Positions 1 through 4,970 are shown, counted from the first letter of the stretch. The stretch: 6,094 bases of DNA from Cyanobacteria bacterium TMED177 (GCA_002170825.1 NHIA01000051.1:1-6094); one strand, 5' to 3'. Numbers and translations are program-made. The notes: a model not told the origin generated them from the letters alone.

Positions 1-164
1 GCGACATCAATCCAACCTTGCCGCTCTCCAGAATGGTGAGTGTGGCCACGAGCATTGCGGGCCCGCTGTACCTGGCCGCTGTCATGGGCGTGCTGATCGG
101 ACGATTTGCCAGCAGCCTGGACCAAGATGCAAAAGAACCGGACAAGACGCAAAAACGTCAGTAA
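1..164 (+). CDS. C-terminal end of a two-TM ion (potassium) channel, truncated by window edge
   Basis: The frame is open from base 3 and ends with TAA at 162-164, giving 53 residues. It begins DINPTLPLSRMVSV, and the two bases before it (gc) fit a Gly codon, so the window opens inside the GYGD-type selectivity filter of an Ion_trans_2 (PF07885) channel. The hydrophobic stretch GPLYLAAVMGVLIGRF matches the inner pore helix that follows the filter, and a short charged tail (KEPDKTQKRQ) closes the protein. Such channels are inner-membrane proteins that pass K+ or similar cations. The first TM helix and most of the pore loop lie outside the window, so selectivity cannot be read beyond GD. No strong terminator follows directly. 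Family call fairly sure; ion specificity not. Confidence 0.75.
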   Translation, partial: DINPTLPLSRMVSVATSIAGPLYLAAVMGVLIGRFASSLDQDAKEPDKTQKRQ

Positions 165-274
165 CAACTGTGCTGGTCAGCCTGAATAACCGTCCCTTGC
201 CAGACACCGTGATGACCTGTTGATCGTTGCAGTGCTGACGACTGAATCGTCACTAAAAACAAGGCTTGCCTTGC

Positions 275-294
275 AACAGCAAGCTGTTTTGTTT
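275..294 (+). terminator. Weak intrinsic-terminator-like hairpin
   Basis: The arms aacagc (275-280) and gctgtt (283-288) pair, with a T-rich run ttttgttt at 287-294. It lies about 110 bases after the ion-channel stop and could end that transcript. The stem is short, the loop very tight and the T run interrupted, so this is only a candidate. Confidence 0.3.
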
Positions 295-431
295 GCCGCG
301 GTTGGAACAACATCCAACAACACCTTTGTCACAAGCCATCTCTCAGCAAAAAACAGATCGGCATGTCGCATCCAAGGGCTGAATCCCGTTGCACTTGGTT
401 GCTTGCTTCTGGGCCAATCTCCCAAGAGCAA

Positions 432-530
432 TCAACCGTCGCTGCCATCATCCATGCCCCGCCGAACGAGGGTCTGGGTCAGCCACAGCAGAGCAAGAAA
501 CCCAACCCCTGTTAACAACAGCGCCAACAT
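432..530 (-). CDS. Candidate 32-residue single-span membrane mini-protein
   Basis: ATG at 530-528 to TGA at 434-432. The translation starts MLALLLTGVGFLALLWL, an almost perfect single transmembrane helix, followed by TQTLVRR (positive, expected on the cytoplasmic side) and an acidic tail MDDGSDG. That hydrophobic-then-charged layout is typical of cyanobacterial mini-proteins, but it does not match any photosystem, cytochrome b6f or NDH subunit I recognise. The frame extends upstream to a TGA near position 586 and contains TTG codons (one three codons before the ATG, with AGAGAG ahead of it) that could be the true start. No clear ribosome site precedes the ATG. Short length makes chance a real possibility. 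Confidence 0.35.
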   Translation of the reverse strand: MLALLLTGVGFLALLWLTQTLVRRGMDDGSDG

Positions 531-663
531 CCTGACCAAAACTCTCTGTAGGACACTACCCAGCAAACCGAATGACCGTCAGTGAACACAATGCATCCCG
601 TCAATCTGTTCGACCTTCCACCGAGCAGGCCCGCGGTTGAGCCGAAACGTTGACTCCGATCGA

Positions 664-798
664 TCAACCAGCTGCGCGGATTGATTCGAGGTCAAACCCC
701 ATCACTTTGGTGAGATACAGATAGCCACCCCAGGCCAGAACGTTGAGGCCAATGACAGCGTAGATCAAGCGACGCCTGGATTGAATGTGATCACCCAC
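664..798 (-). CDS. Small single-span membrane protein, 44 residues, unknown function
   Basis: GTG at 798-796 to TGA at 666-664. The protein has a basic N-terminus (GDHIQSRRR), one hydrophobic span (LIYAVIGLNVLAWGGYLYL, about residues 11-29) and a polar tail (TKVMGFDLESIRAAG). The positive-inside rule puts the N-terminus in the cytoplasm. An in-frame GTG at 819-817 would add seven residues (MFNSRTP), but a promoter at 822-849 would start transcription near 815, inside that extension, so the 798 start is preferred with a leader of roughly 17 bases and no Shine-Dalgarno site. I do not recognise the family. A promoter in the right place, protein-like composition and a proper TM layout make it more likely real than the 432-530 ORF. 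Confidence 0.5.
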   Translation of the reverse strand: MGDHIQSRRRLIYAVIGLNVLAWGGYLYLTKVMGFDLESIRAAG

Positions 799-821
799 GG
801 GAGTTCTGCTGTTAAACACTG

Positions 822-849
822 ATTATGCCAATTGCTGTTACCAAGGCAA
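822..849 (-). promoter_or_regulatory. Sigma-70-type promoter for the 664-798 mini-gene
   Basis: On the minus strand TTGCCT (849-844, -35-like) and CATAAT (827-822, five of six bases matching TATAAT) are separated by 16 bases. The expected start of transcription is near 815, just ahead of the GTG at 798. Confidence 0.5.
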
Positions 850-1053
850 TCACCTCGGTCGCACCTGGTTCCGACAGAACAGGTTCATCAATCGGTTCCA
901 GGCGAGATCCATGCAACAACGAATCGCCAAGGGATCGATGCAGCGGCACAGTCCAATCATTCAGAGCCGATGAACACCAGAAGGCTGTGTTCCGACGAGG
1001 GGTTCTCGTTGGCTGCCAACGCCTTCATTCCACCCATTTTTTGCTCAAACAAT

Positions 1054-1079
1054 AAAAAAGGGACCCCCCTCAGGATCCC
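1054..1079 (-). terminator. Strong rho-independent terminator
   Basis: Read on the minus strand, GGGATCC (1079-1073) pairs with GGGTCCC (1066-1060), with one G-T pair and a six-base loop (1072-1067). It is followed at once by six T residues (1059-1054). This is the clearest intrinsic terminator in the window. The nearest upstream protein gene on this strand ends at 1415, more than 330 bases away, so it ends either a long 3' untranslated region or a separate RNA. Confidence 0.75.
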
Positions 1080-1234
1080 AAGACTCGGCGCTTTGTCGTT
1101 TTCACGACAGGGTTATCGTAAACAAGTGAAGGCTTTGTCGATTGTGACTCTTACTACAAAACTGTCGGGTGATACCACCAATAGATTCTCAAAACGAAGT
1201 CGCAACGCGTCGAGCGATGAGGGATACGACTTCG
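1054..1234 (-). ncRNA. Candidate structured small RNA ending at the 1054-1079 terminator
   Basis: In transcript order the minus strand offers several stems. CGAAGTCG/CGACTTCG (1234-1227 with 1202-1195, eight pairs) encloses a smaller CGC/GCG hairpin. GGTG/CACC closes a four-base loop (1179-1168). TGTCGT-GAAA-ACGACA (1109-1094) is a perfect six-pair stem closed by a GNRA tetraloop. The terminator hairpin comes last. The 9-mer CGACAAAGC occurs twice (1140-1132 and 1098-1090). No protein frame is evident on this strand. I found neither the Yfr1 core motif nor features of tmRNA, RNase P RNA or SRP RNA. The 5' end is unknown: the only promoter-like pair noticed (TCGACA at 1141-1136, GATAAC at 1117-1112) would start transcription inside the GAAA hairpin. 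It may instead be a 3' untranslated region of the 1415-1776 operon. Confidence 0.35.
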
Positions 1235-1414
1235 CCGCCAGCAGGATTGAGCAACTGCTGACTTCTCACGTTGTATTAAGGATGAATCTCCCAAGATGAA
1301 GCGATTGCTACATCGCGCCAGCTCTTAAGAATTGCGATTTTGGCCAGACATTGATTCTGGAAAACAACGACGCACAAGTCAGCCGCAATGGCTGAAACAA
1401 TCGGCGCGGGAACG

Positions 1415-1624
1415 TTAAAGAAGCCCCAGTGCTGCCAACACTTGAGCCCGAATCCCACCCAAGCGTGACCATGCCACCAAGGCACGCTCTTTGCTGACAA
1501 AAGGGCGCCAATCGTCTTCTGCGATCCGACGTTCGAAATGCTTCAGAATTCGCTCAGCAACAGCTCGATCACTCGGCACCGCCAGTCGAATGGTCTTGCC
1601 ATTCACGTGCAAAGTCTTCTCCAT
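1415..1624 (-). CDS. Conserved-looking small soluble protein, 69 residues, unknown function
   Basis: ATG at 1624-1622 to TAA at 1417-1415. The protein is charged and probably mostly helical (MEKTLHVNGKTIRLAVPSD, then RAVAERILKHFERR, DDWRPFVSKERALVAW, ending RAQVLAALGLL). It has no signal peptide or membrane span, so it is cytoplasmic. I do not recognise the family. The ATG shares its A with the TGA of the upstream mini-gene (TGATG), which points to translational coupling. AAGAAG five bases before the ATG is a fair ribosome site. A GTG one codon earlier (1627) would give a four-base GTGA overlap, but its spacing to AAGAAG is too short. Composition and coupling make this very likely a real gene, co-expressed with the membrane protein before it. 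Confidence 0.75.
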   Translation of the reverse strand: MEKTLHVNGKTIRLAVPSDRAVAERILKHFERRIAEDDWRPFVSKERALVAWSRLGGIRAQVLAALGLL

Positions 1625-1776
1625 CACGTCTTCTTAGCAGGTCGGATCAATTCACCCGTCTGAATCGAAACAGCCGCAAAACTCAGCACAAAGATCAGAG
1701 CAACCCCAACAAGACCGGCCATCACCCAGTTGCTGACCTCCAATTCCCCCAACATGAAAGCCAGAACCACAATCAT
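1624..1776 (-). CDS. Small single-span membrane protein, 50 residues, unknown function
   Basis: ATG at 1776-1774 to TGA at 1626-1624. After a short N-terminal part (MIVVLAFMLGELEVSN) comes a hydrophobic helix WVMAGLVGVALIFVLSFAAV (about residues 17-36) and a basic tail ending IRPAKKT. The preceding frame is open back to a TGA near 1833 but has no other start codon. An internal ATG at 1755 would give a 43-residue form MLGELEVSNW... that looks like a neat single-span protein with an acidic N-terminus and a positive C-terminus, and it may be the true start. No good Shine-Dalgarno site precedes either. It overlaps the next gene by one base, so the two form a coupled pair. The family is not recognised; the short acidic-TM-IQT pattern recalls photosystem mini-subunits only loosely. 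Confidence 0.65.
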   Translation of the reverse strand: MIVVLAFMLGELEVSNWVMAGLVGVALIFVLSFAAVSIQTGELIRPAKKT

Positions 1777-1892
1777 CCCACCAATTGTGGTCGACGTTAC
1801 AAGACCTGCACCTCCAGCAGGAACACCGCTGTGAACTCAGTCAGCTGGTTCTTGGATCAAGCAAACTGAGCCAGGCTTATTCGGTTGATCCC

Positions 1893-2273
1893 ATGGCTTT
1901 CAATCTCACTGCCGCCGTTGGCATCGCAGCTGGATCCATTGGCTTGATCGCTGGTGCGCTGATCCCCAAACCTGCTCAGCGCTATGCCATGGCTGTCGTC
2001 ACCGGGACAACGACTCCCAATCCAGCCATGCAGGAGTACGTGGACAAGGTTGATGCCCTCCTGACCGAATCGGGATGTCGATACATCGTTCGACAACGTG
2101 CCACCCTGCTGATGGAGGGAGATGGCGGACCCTTGACCGTCGTCACGGCCTGCCCCGGCAAGACCTTGCAGGATGGCATCAGTTTCTACAAAAGTCCTGC
2201 CTATCAGGAGCTGGTCAAGCTTCGCAGCCCCTACACAACGTGGGACTTCCGCGTTGTTGAAGGCGAGTTCTGA
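1893..2273 (+). CDS. Membrane-anchored DUF1330-like protein, 126 residues
   Basis: ATG at 1893 to TGA at 2271-2273. Residues 5-24 form a hydrophobic, Gly/Ala-rich helix (LTAAVGIAAGSIGLIAGALI), either a membrane anchor or an uncleaved signal. From residue 30 the chain resembles the DUF1330 (PF07045) dimeric alpha-beta-barrel fold: a first strand (YAMAVVTG), a helix (AMQEYVDKVDALLTESG), strands with MEGDGGPLTVVTA, and the hallmark FYKSPAYQELVKLR near residues 98-111. DUF1330 proteins are usually about 95-100 residues, soluble and of unknown function, so the anchor is unusual. The frame is open up to 1785, but the extra 36 residues are polar and lack a start signal, so the 1893 ATG is preferred. 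It is transcribed away from the 1415-1776 pair, with the promoters presumably between 1777 and 1892. Confidence 0.7.
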   Translation: MAFNLTAAVGIAAGSIGLIAGALIPKPAQRYAMAVVTGTTTPNPAMQEYVDKVDALLTESGCRYIVRQRATLLMEGDGGPLTVVTACPGKTLQDGISFYKSPAYQELVKLRSPYTTWDFRVVEGEF

Positions 2274-2320
2274 GGTCGTCCAACAGCAGCAGGGTGATCC
2301 TGGTTTGGAGAGGCTGCTCC

Positions 2321-2557
2321 GTGGTTCAGGGCCTAGGCGTTGATGCTGAAGACTGGTGGGACTTGATGCCAACCCTCTGGGAGATGACGTTGGAGTGGAC
2401 AGATGAGTTCATCACCCATGCCCAGCATGAGCTGATGGCACTCGTAAAGGATTGGAAATACGACTACGGGATCGACGACAAAGCCTGCACCGCCATGCTG
2501 GCCTGGATGATCCTCAAGCTGAATCCTGAGGCGGACATCGATGCCAACCGCCTGTAG
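2321..2557 (+). CDS. Small acidic, Trp-rich protein, about 78 residues, unknown function
   Basis: GTG at 2321 to TAG at 2555-2557. GGAGAGG seven bases upstream of the GTG is the best Shine-Dalgarno sequence in this region and decides the start. An ATG at 2366 (63 residues, starting MPTLWEMTLEWTDEF) is the alternative. The protein is acidic and helical with several tryptophans (EDWWDLMPTLWEMTLEWTDE), then HELMALVKDWKYDYGIDDKA, then CTAMLAWMILKLNPEADI. There is no signal peptide or true TM span. I do not recognise the family, though the composition is clearly protein-like. It lies 47 bases after the DUF1330-like gene on the same strand, so the two may share a transcript, and it converges on the 2570-2785 gene with only 12 bases between the stops. 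Confidence 0.65.
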   Translation: MVQGLGVDAEDWWDLMPTLWEMTLEWTDEFITHAQHELMALVKDWKYDYGIDDKACTAMLAWMILKLNPEADIDANRL

Positions 2558-2569
2558 GTCGATGAACCG

Positions 2570-2785
2570 TCAACGTGGTCTGTTGCAGTCGGAAGGTCCC
2601 AATTGACCCGATCGACAGGCGGCATCAATCACTCGCCTGCGTTGTTCAAAGGTGGTGGCACCCTTTTGCATCAACAATTCATAGACAGCTGGGCTGATCA
2701 GACGTTCCTGCAACAGCACCTGATTGGATTGCGCAAATGCTGACGCTGAAAGGGCCACAACAAGCTGTACAAACAGCTTTGTCAT
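2570..2785 (-). CDS. Small exported protein with signal peptide, 71 residues, unknown function
   Basis: ATG at 2785-2783. The first 18 residues (MTKLFVQLVVALSASAFA) form a classic Sec signal peptide with cleavage expected after AFA. The mature part of about 53 residues (QSNQVLLQERLISPAVYELL, then MQKGATTFEQRRRVIDA) is charged and helical, and ends with two cysteines ten residues apart (C57, C67) that could form a disulfide in the periplasm. The frame stays open to 2893, with in-frame ATGs at 2806 and further up. The 2806 start would merely lengthen the signal peptide's n-region. There is no Shine-Dalgarno site. Its 5' side carries several inverted repeats (2807-2921). It follows mscL on the same strand by about 150 bases. 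The family is not recognised. Confidence 0.65.
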   Translation of the reverse strand: MTKLFVQLVVALSASAFAQSNQVLLQERLISPAVYELLMQKGATTFEQRRRVIDAACRSGQLGPSDCNRPR

Positions 2786-2806
2786 CAACGTGTGAAGAAT
2801 GGACAT

Positions 2807-2921
2807 CCGTGCGACGGCCATGACCAGAGGCAGACCAAGCATGCCATCAGCGTGATTGGTCTGCAGGTTGACTGAACCAACCATTCCGTTCATCTCGGTT
2901 CAGATACCCGTTGATCACGGG
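2807..2921 (-). promoter_or_regulatory. String of inverted repeats between mscL and the small exported-protein gene
   Basis: In transcript order on the minus strand there are four stems: CCCGT/ACGGG with a five-base loop (2921-2907); CTGAACC/GGTTCAG with an 18-base loop (2903-2872); CAGACCAA/TTGGTCTG, a perfect eight-pair stem with a 17-base loop (2863-2831); and CCGT/ACGG with a three-base loop (2817-2807). The block fills most of the 146-base gap after mscL. No T run follows any stem, so these are not intrinsic terminators. A structured 5' leader for the 2570-2785 gene or an mRNA-processing element are the main possibilities. No known riboswitch class is recognised. Confidence 0.35.
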
Positions 2922-2931
2922 CACAACCGAT

Positions 2932-3276
2932 TCAGCTCTTTCCGCTGGTTTCTGTTGTGTCGTGATGGGCCAGATGCTCCAACCGTTTGATTGTTTTGAA
3001 CATGAAGAACAGAGCCCAACCCACCACGAGGGAGTTGATTGACACATCGATCAACTTGCCAACGGCAATCTCGCCGCCGAAATAGGGAATGATGAGATCT
3101 TTCCAATCCCCTTTGGGCACGAAGGGGTTGATCAAAGGCATCAGCAGATCGTTGGTGAGGGCATTCACGATCTGCTGAAACTGGGTGCCCACCACAACGC
3201 CGATGGCCAGATCAAGGGCATTGCCCTTGCTGAACATGAACGATGTGAATTCGCGGAACCAGCGTTGAAGAAACAT
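2932..3276 (-). CDS. mscL: Large-conductance mechanosensitive channel MscL
   Basis: ATG at 3276-3274 to TGA, 114 residues. MscL is a pentameric inner-membrane pore that opens under membrane tension to release solutes on sudden dilution. The N-terminal helix (RWFREFTSF) leads into TM1 (KGNALDLAIGVVVGTQF, about residues 17-45, then DLLMPLINPF). The pore-lining pattern LDLAIGVVVG matches the constriction of E. coli MscL (VDLAVGVIIG), with glycines at G26 and G30. A short periplasmic loop (about 53-73) is followed by TM2 (VSINSLVVGWALFFMFK, 78-94) and a basic then His-rich tail. The usual length is about 130-150, so the C-terminal helical bundle is missing or very short. The frame opens back to 3351, but the extra residues do not fit the family. 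It lies 144 bases after ribD with no clear promoter seen. Confidence 0.9.
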   Translation of the reverse strand: MFLQRWFREFTSFMFSKGNALDLAIGVVVGTQFQQIVNALTNDLLMPLINPFVPKGDWKDLIIPYFGGEIAVGKLIDVSINSLVVGWALFFMFKTIKRLEHLAHHDTTETSGKS

Positions 3277-3420
3277 GGGGGAGTCGTCACCGGGCCGGGT
3301 CACTGTCGCAGCAACACCCCGCCATGAGCTACCCAACATCGCTGCGGCCATGCACGCGAAGAAGCGATTCCCGGCAATGACCCAATCAACCGGAGGAGAA
3401 GGTTGAACAGCAGCGGAGAC

Positions 3421-4485
3421 TCAGGCGCTGAGATGAAGCCGCAGCAACCAATCCTCACCAATCGGAGTGGGTGGGAGCAGGGTGCCGACCAGAGCTTGAT
3501 CCATCCGTTCCAGGCCGAGATCCGCCAATGGGGTGCGAGCGGCGGTCCCACCCATCAGCTTTGGAGCCACAACCGCCATCACCTCCTGCACACATCCCTG
3601 GCGGATCGCTGCAGCTGCCAACTCTGCACCGCACTCCCACACCACCCGGTTGCAACCCCGCCGCGCCAGCTCCAGGAGCAAGGCCTCAGGATCGCAGGCG
3701 GGCAGCGTCAGCCGTTCGGGACCAGCCGGTATCGGCCGGTGGGCCACCTCAGGGCCATGGGCCACCAAGGTCGCGGCCACGCGGTTGTCCCACAGCTGAG
3801 CCCCAGCCGGAAGATCCAGGCTGCGACTCAGAACGACCCGCAGCGGCTCCGGTGTGCGTTGGCCACGACTGGTGAGCAGGGGATCATCGGCGCGGAGAGT
3901 CCCTCCACCGACGATCACCGCATCAGAGTCGGCGCGCAGCCGATGCACCCAGGCGCGTGCGGACGGACCACTGATCCACTGACTGGCCCCGTTGGTCAGG
4001 GCCGTGCGGCCGTCCAGCCCCATCGCCCACTTGAGCACGCCCCAGGGGCGACCGGTGCGGACGCGATGCAGAAAGGCCCGATTCTGTTCAGCGGCCTCGG
4101 CGTTGAGCACACCGCTGATGACGTCCAGTCCGGCCTGCCGGAGCTCGCGGATGCCAGCTCCGGCCACCCGCGGATCCGGATCCTCAAGGGCAACCACCAC
4201 CCGAGCCAGCCCCGCCTTCAGCACAGCCTGCGTGCAAGGGGGAGTCCGGCCGTGATGGCAGCACGGCTCAAGCGTCACCACCAGCGTGCCGCCTTGGGCG
4301 GCATCACCGGCCTGGGCCAGCGCACCCACCTCCGCGTGGGGCTCTCCGGCACGGGCATGAAAGCCCTCCCCCACCAGGGATCCATTCGCATCCAGAACCA
4401 CGGCACCCACAAGTGGGTTGGGACTGGTGCGCCCCTCAGCCAGCGCAGCCAGGGCCAGGGCCCGTCGCATCCACAAATCCCACAT
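3421..4485 (-). CDS. ribD: RibD: bifunctional riboflavin-biosynthesis deaminase/reductase
   Basis: The protein has 354 residues, a normal length. It converts 2,5-diamino-6-ribosylamino-pyrimidinone 5'-phosphate first by deamination, then by NADPH-dependent reduction of the ribose, in the cytoplasmic route to riboflavin, FMN and FAD. The N-terminal deaminase domain (about 1-145) has TSPNPLVGAVV, the catalytic HAE (H50, E52) and PCCHHGRTPPC (zinc ligands C75, C84). The reductase domain (about 147-354) begins GVLKWAMGLDGRTA and includes SQWISGPSAR, GGGTLRADDPLLTSR and LMGGTAARTPL. The ATG at 4485-4483 overlaps the DUF3122 stop by one base (TGATG), so the two are translationally coupled. An in-frame ATG 33 bases upstream would overlap DUF3122 further and adds nothing family-like. 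No FMN riboswitch is seen ahead of the operon within the window. Confidence 0.95.
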   Translation of the reverse strand: MWDLWMRRALALAALAEGRTSPNPLVGAVVLDANGSLVGEGFHARAGEPHAEVGALAQAGDAAQGGTLVVTLEPCCHHGRTPPCTQAVLKAGLARVVVALEDPDPRVAGAGIRELRQAGLDVISGVLNAEAAEQNRAFLHRVRTGRPWGVLKWAMGLDGRTALTNGASQWISGPSARAWVHRLRADSDAVIVGGGTLRADDPLLTSRGQRTPEPLRVVLSRSLDLPAGAQLWDNRVAATLVAHGPEVAHRPIPAGPERLTLPACDPEALLLELARRGCNRVVWECGAELAAAAIRQGCVQEVMAVVAPKLMGGTAARTPLADLGLERMDQALVGTLLPPTPIGEDWLLRLHLSA

Positions 4486-4970
4486 CAACCGAGCGGCAGC
4501 TCCTGCAGGGAGCGCCATTCGCCCACCACGTAGGGGGGAACGGGGAGCTCATTGAAGACCCCTGGCAGCACGAGACGCAGGGGGCGGTTGTTGGCAAGGT
4601 CGTCCAGCAGGGGATCCAACGCGAATTCAGCGGCCGCATCGCGGCCGTCGCTGGCGAGGGCGGGGTTGGCGAGGGTGATGTCCTCCAGCGCCCACTCCCG
4701 TCGTCCGGCGATCACCTGCAGGCTCACCGGATGCTCCAGACGGACCTTGCCGGGATAACCGACAAGGCGCAGCACCACGGGCTTGCCGGTAGGACCTTCC
4801 CGATAGGCCACGGCCTGCCAGCTGTCGTAGTCCAGATCGCGCAGGCTCTCCAGGCTGCGCACCATCGGTGTTCCGGATTCGTTCTCGTGTTGGTGCACCT
4901 GGGCCCAGGCCTGAGGTGCCCACAGCACCAGGGTGAACACAGCAATCAGGCAGCAGGCGAACCGGCGCAT
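4485..4970 (-). CDS. DUF3122 family exported protein, 161 residues
   Basis: ATG at 4970-4968 to TGA at 4487-4485. Residues 1-23 form a signal peptide: basic MRR, hydrophobic core FACCLIAVFTLVLWAP, cleavage after AWA. The mature chain (QVHQHENESGTPMVRSLESL, then RDLDYDSWQAVAYREG, GKPVVLRLVGYPGKVRLEHP) matches my memory of the DUF3122 (PF11320) family, found mainly in cyanobacteria and of unknown function; it probably acts in the periplasm or lumen. The ORF is open upstream to 5132 and would add a Pro/Gln-rich segment, but that would bury the signal peptide, so the 4970 start is preferred. There is no Shine-Dalgarno site; the bases ahead of the ATG (ccctcctg) resemble its complement instead. 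Its stop overlaps the ribD start, so the two are made together. Confidence 0.85.
   Translation of the reverse strand: MRRFACCLIAVFTLVLWAPQAWAQVHQHENESGTPMVRSLESLRDLDYDSWQAVAYREGPTGKPVVLRLVGYPGKVRLEHPVSLQVIAGRREWALEDITLANPALASDGRDAAAEFALDPLLDDLANNRPLRLVLPGVFNELPVPPYVVGEWRSLQELPLG

Larger units (their letters stand above)
165..663. other. Gene-poor stretch downstream of the ion channel
   Basis: Apart from the candidate mini-protein at 432-530 (minus) and a weak terminator-like hairpin at 275-294 (+), nothing convincing was found. The longer open frames here (220-585 + and 177-431 minus) have low-complexity, Ser/Arg/Thr-rich translations with no domain-like pattern and start within non-coding-looking sequence. 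No tRNA cloverleaf, direct repeat array or mobile-element end was seen. Confidence 0.6.
850..1414. other. Gene-poor stretch with structured minus-strand sequence
   Basis: No convincing protein gene is seen. Long plus-strand frames (825-1055, 832-1299) have compositions unlike real proteins. The stretch contains a perfect six-pair hairpin cgttgg/ccaacg at 1007-1021, a strong minus-strand terminator at 1054-1079, and several further stem-loops up to 1234, described separately as a candidate small RNA. Base composition is the most A+T-rich of the window. Confidence 0.55.

Noticed and set aside
220..585. 121-codon plus-strand ORF
   Set aside because: Ser/Asn/Arg-rich random-looking product, no start signal, no recognisable fold.
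572..640. 22-residue plus-strand ORF (MTVSEHNASRQSV...)
   Set aside because: Too short, overlapped by another equally short frame, with no promoter or ribosome site.
1007..1021. Perfect hairpin cgttgg-ctg-ccaacg as a plus-strand terminator
   Set aside because: The T run (1037-1042) is about 15 bases away from the stem, too far for an intrinsic terminator.
957..1037. 26-residue minus-strand ORF (MGGMKALAANENPSSEHSLL...)
   Set aside because: Protein-like in look but very short, without a ribosome site, and containing a perfect hairpin (1007-1021). It sits just beyond the terminator, so transcription is doubtful.
832..1299. 155-codon plus-strand ORF across the gene-poor stretch
   Set aside because: The translation lacks any protein-like pattern, crosses the minus-strand terminator and stem-loops, and has no ribosome site.
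1276..1414. Minus-strand frame ending ...KSWRDVAIASSWEIHP downstream of the 69-residue gene
   Set aside because: Its only starts lie inside the 1415-1624 gene in another frame, so no independent start can be supported.
1857..2372. 171-codon minus-strand ORF opposite the DUF1330-like gene
   Set aside because: The plus-strand frame matches DUF1330 features; the minus-strand product is low in structure and spans the gap between two plus-strand genes.
3403..4533. 376-codon plus-strand ORF
   Set aside because: It lies antisense to ribD, which has full family motifs. Its translation is Pro/His/Arg/Gln-rich without domains, a usual shadow of G+C-rich coding sequence.
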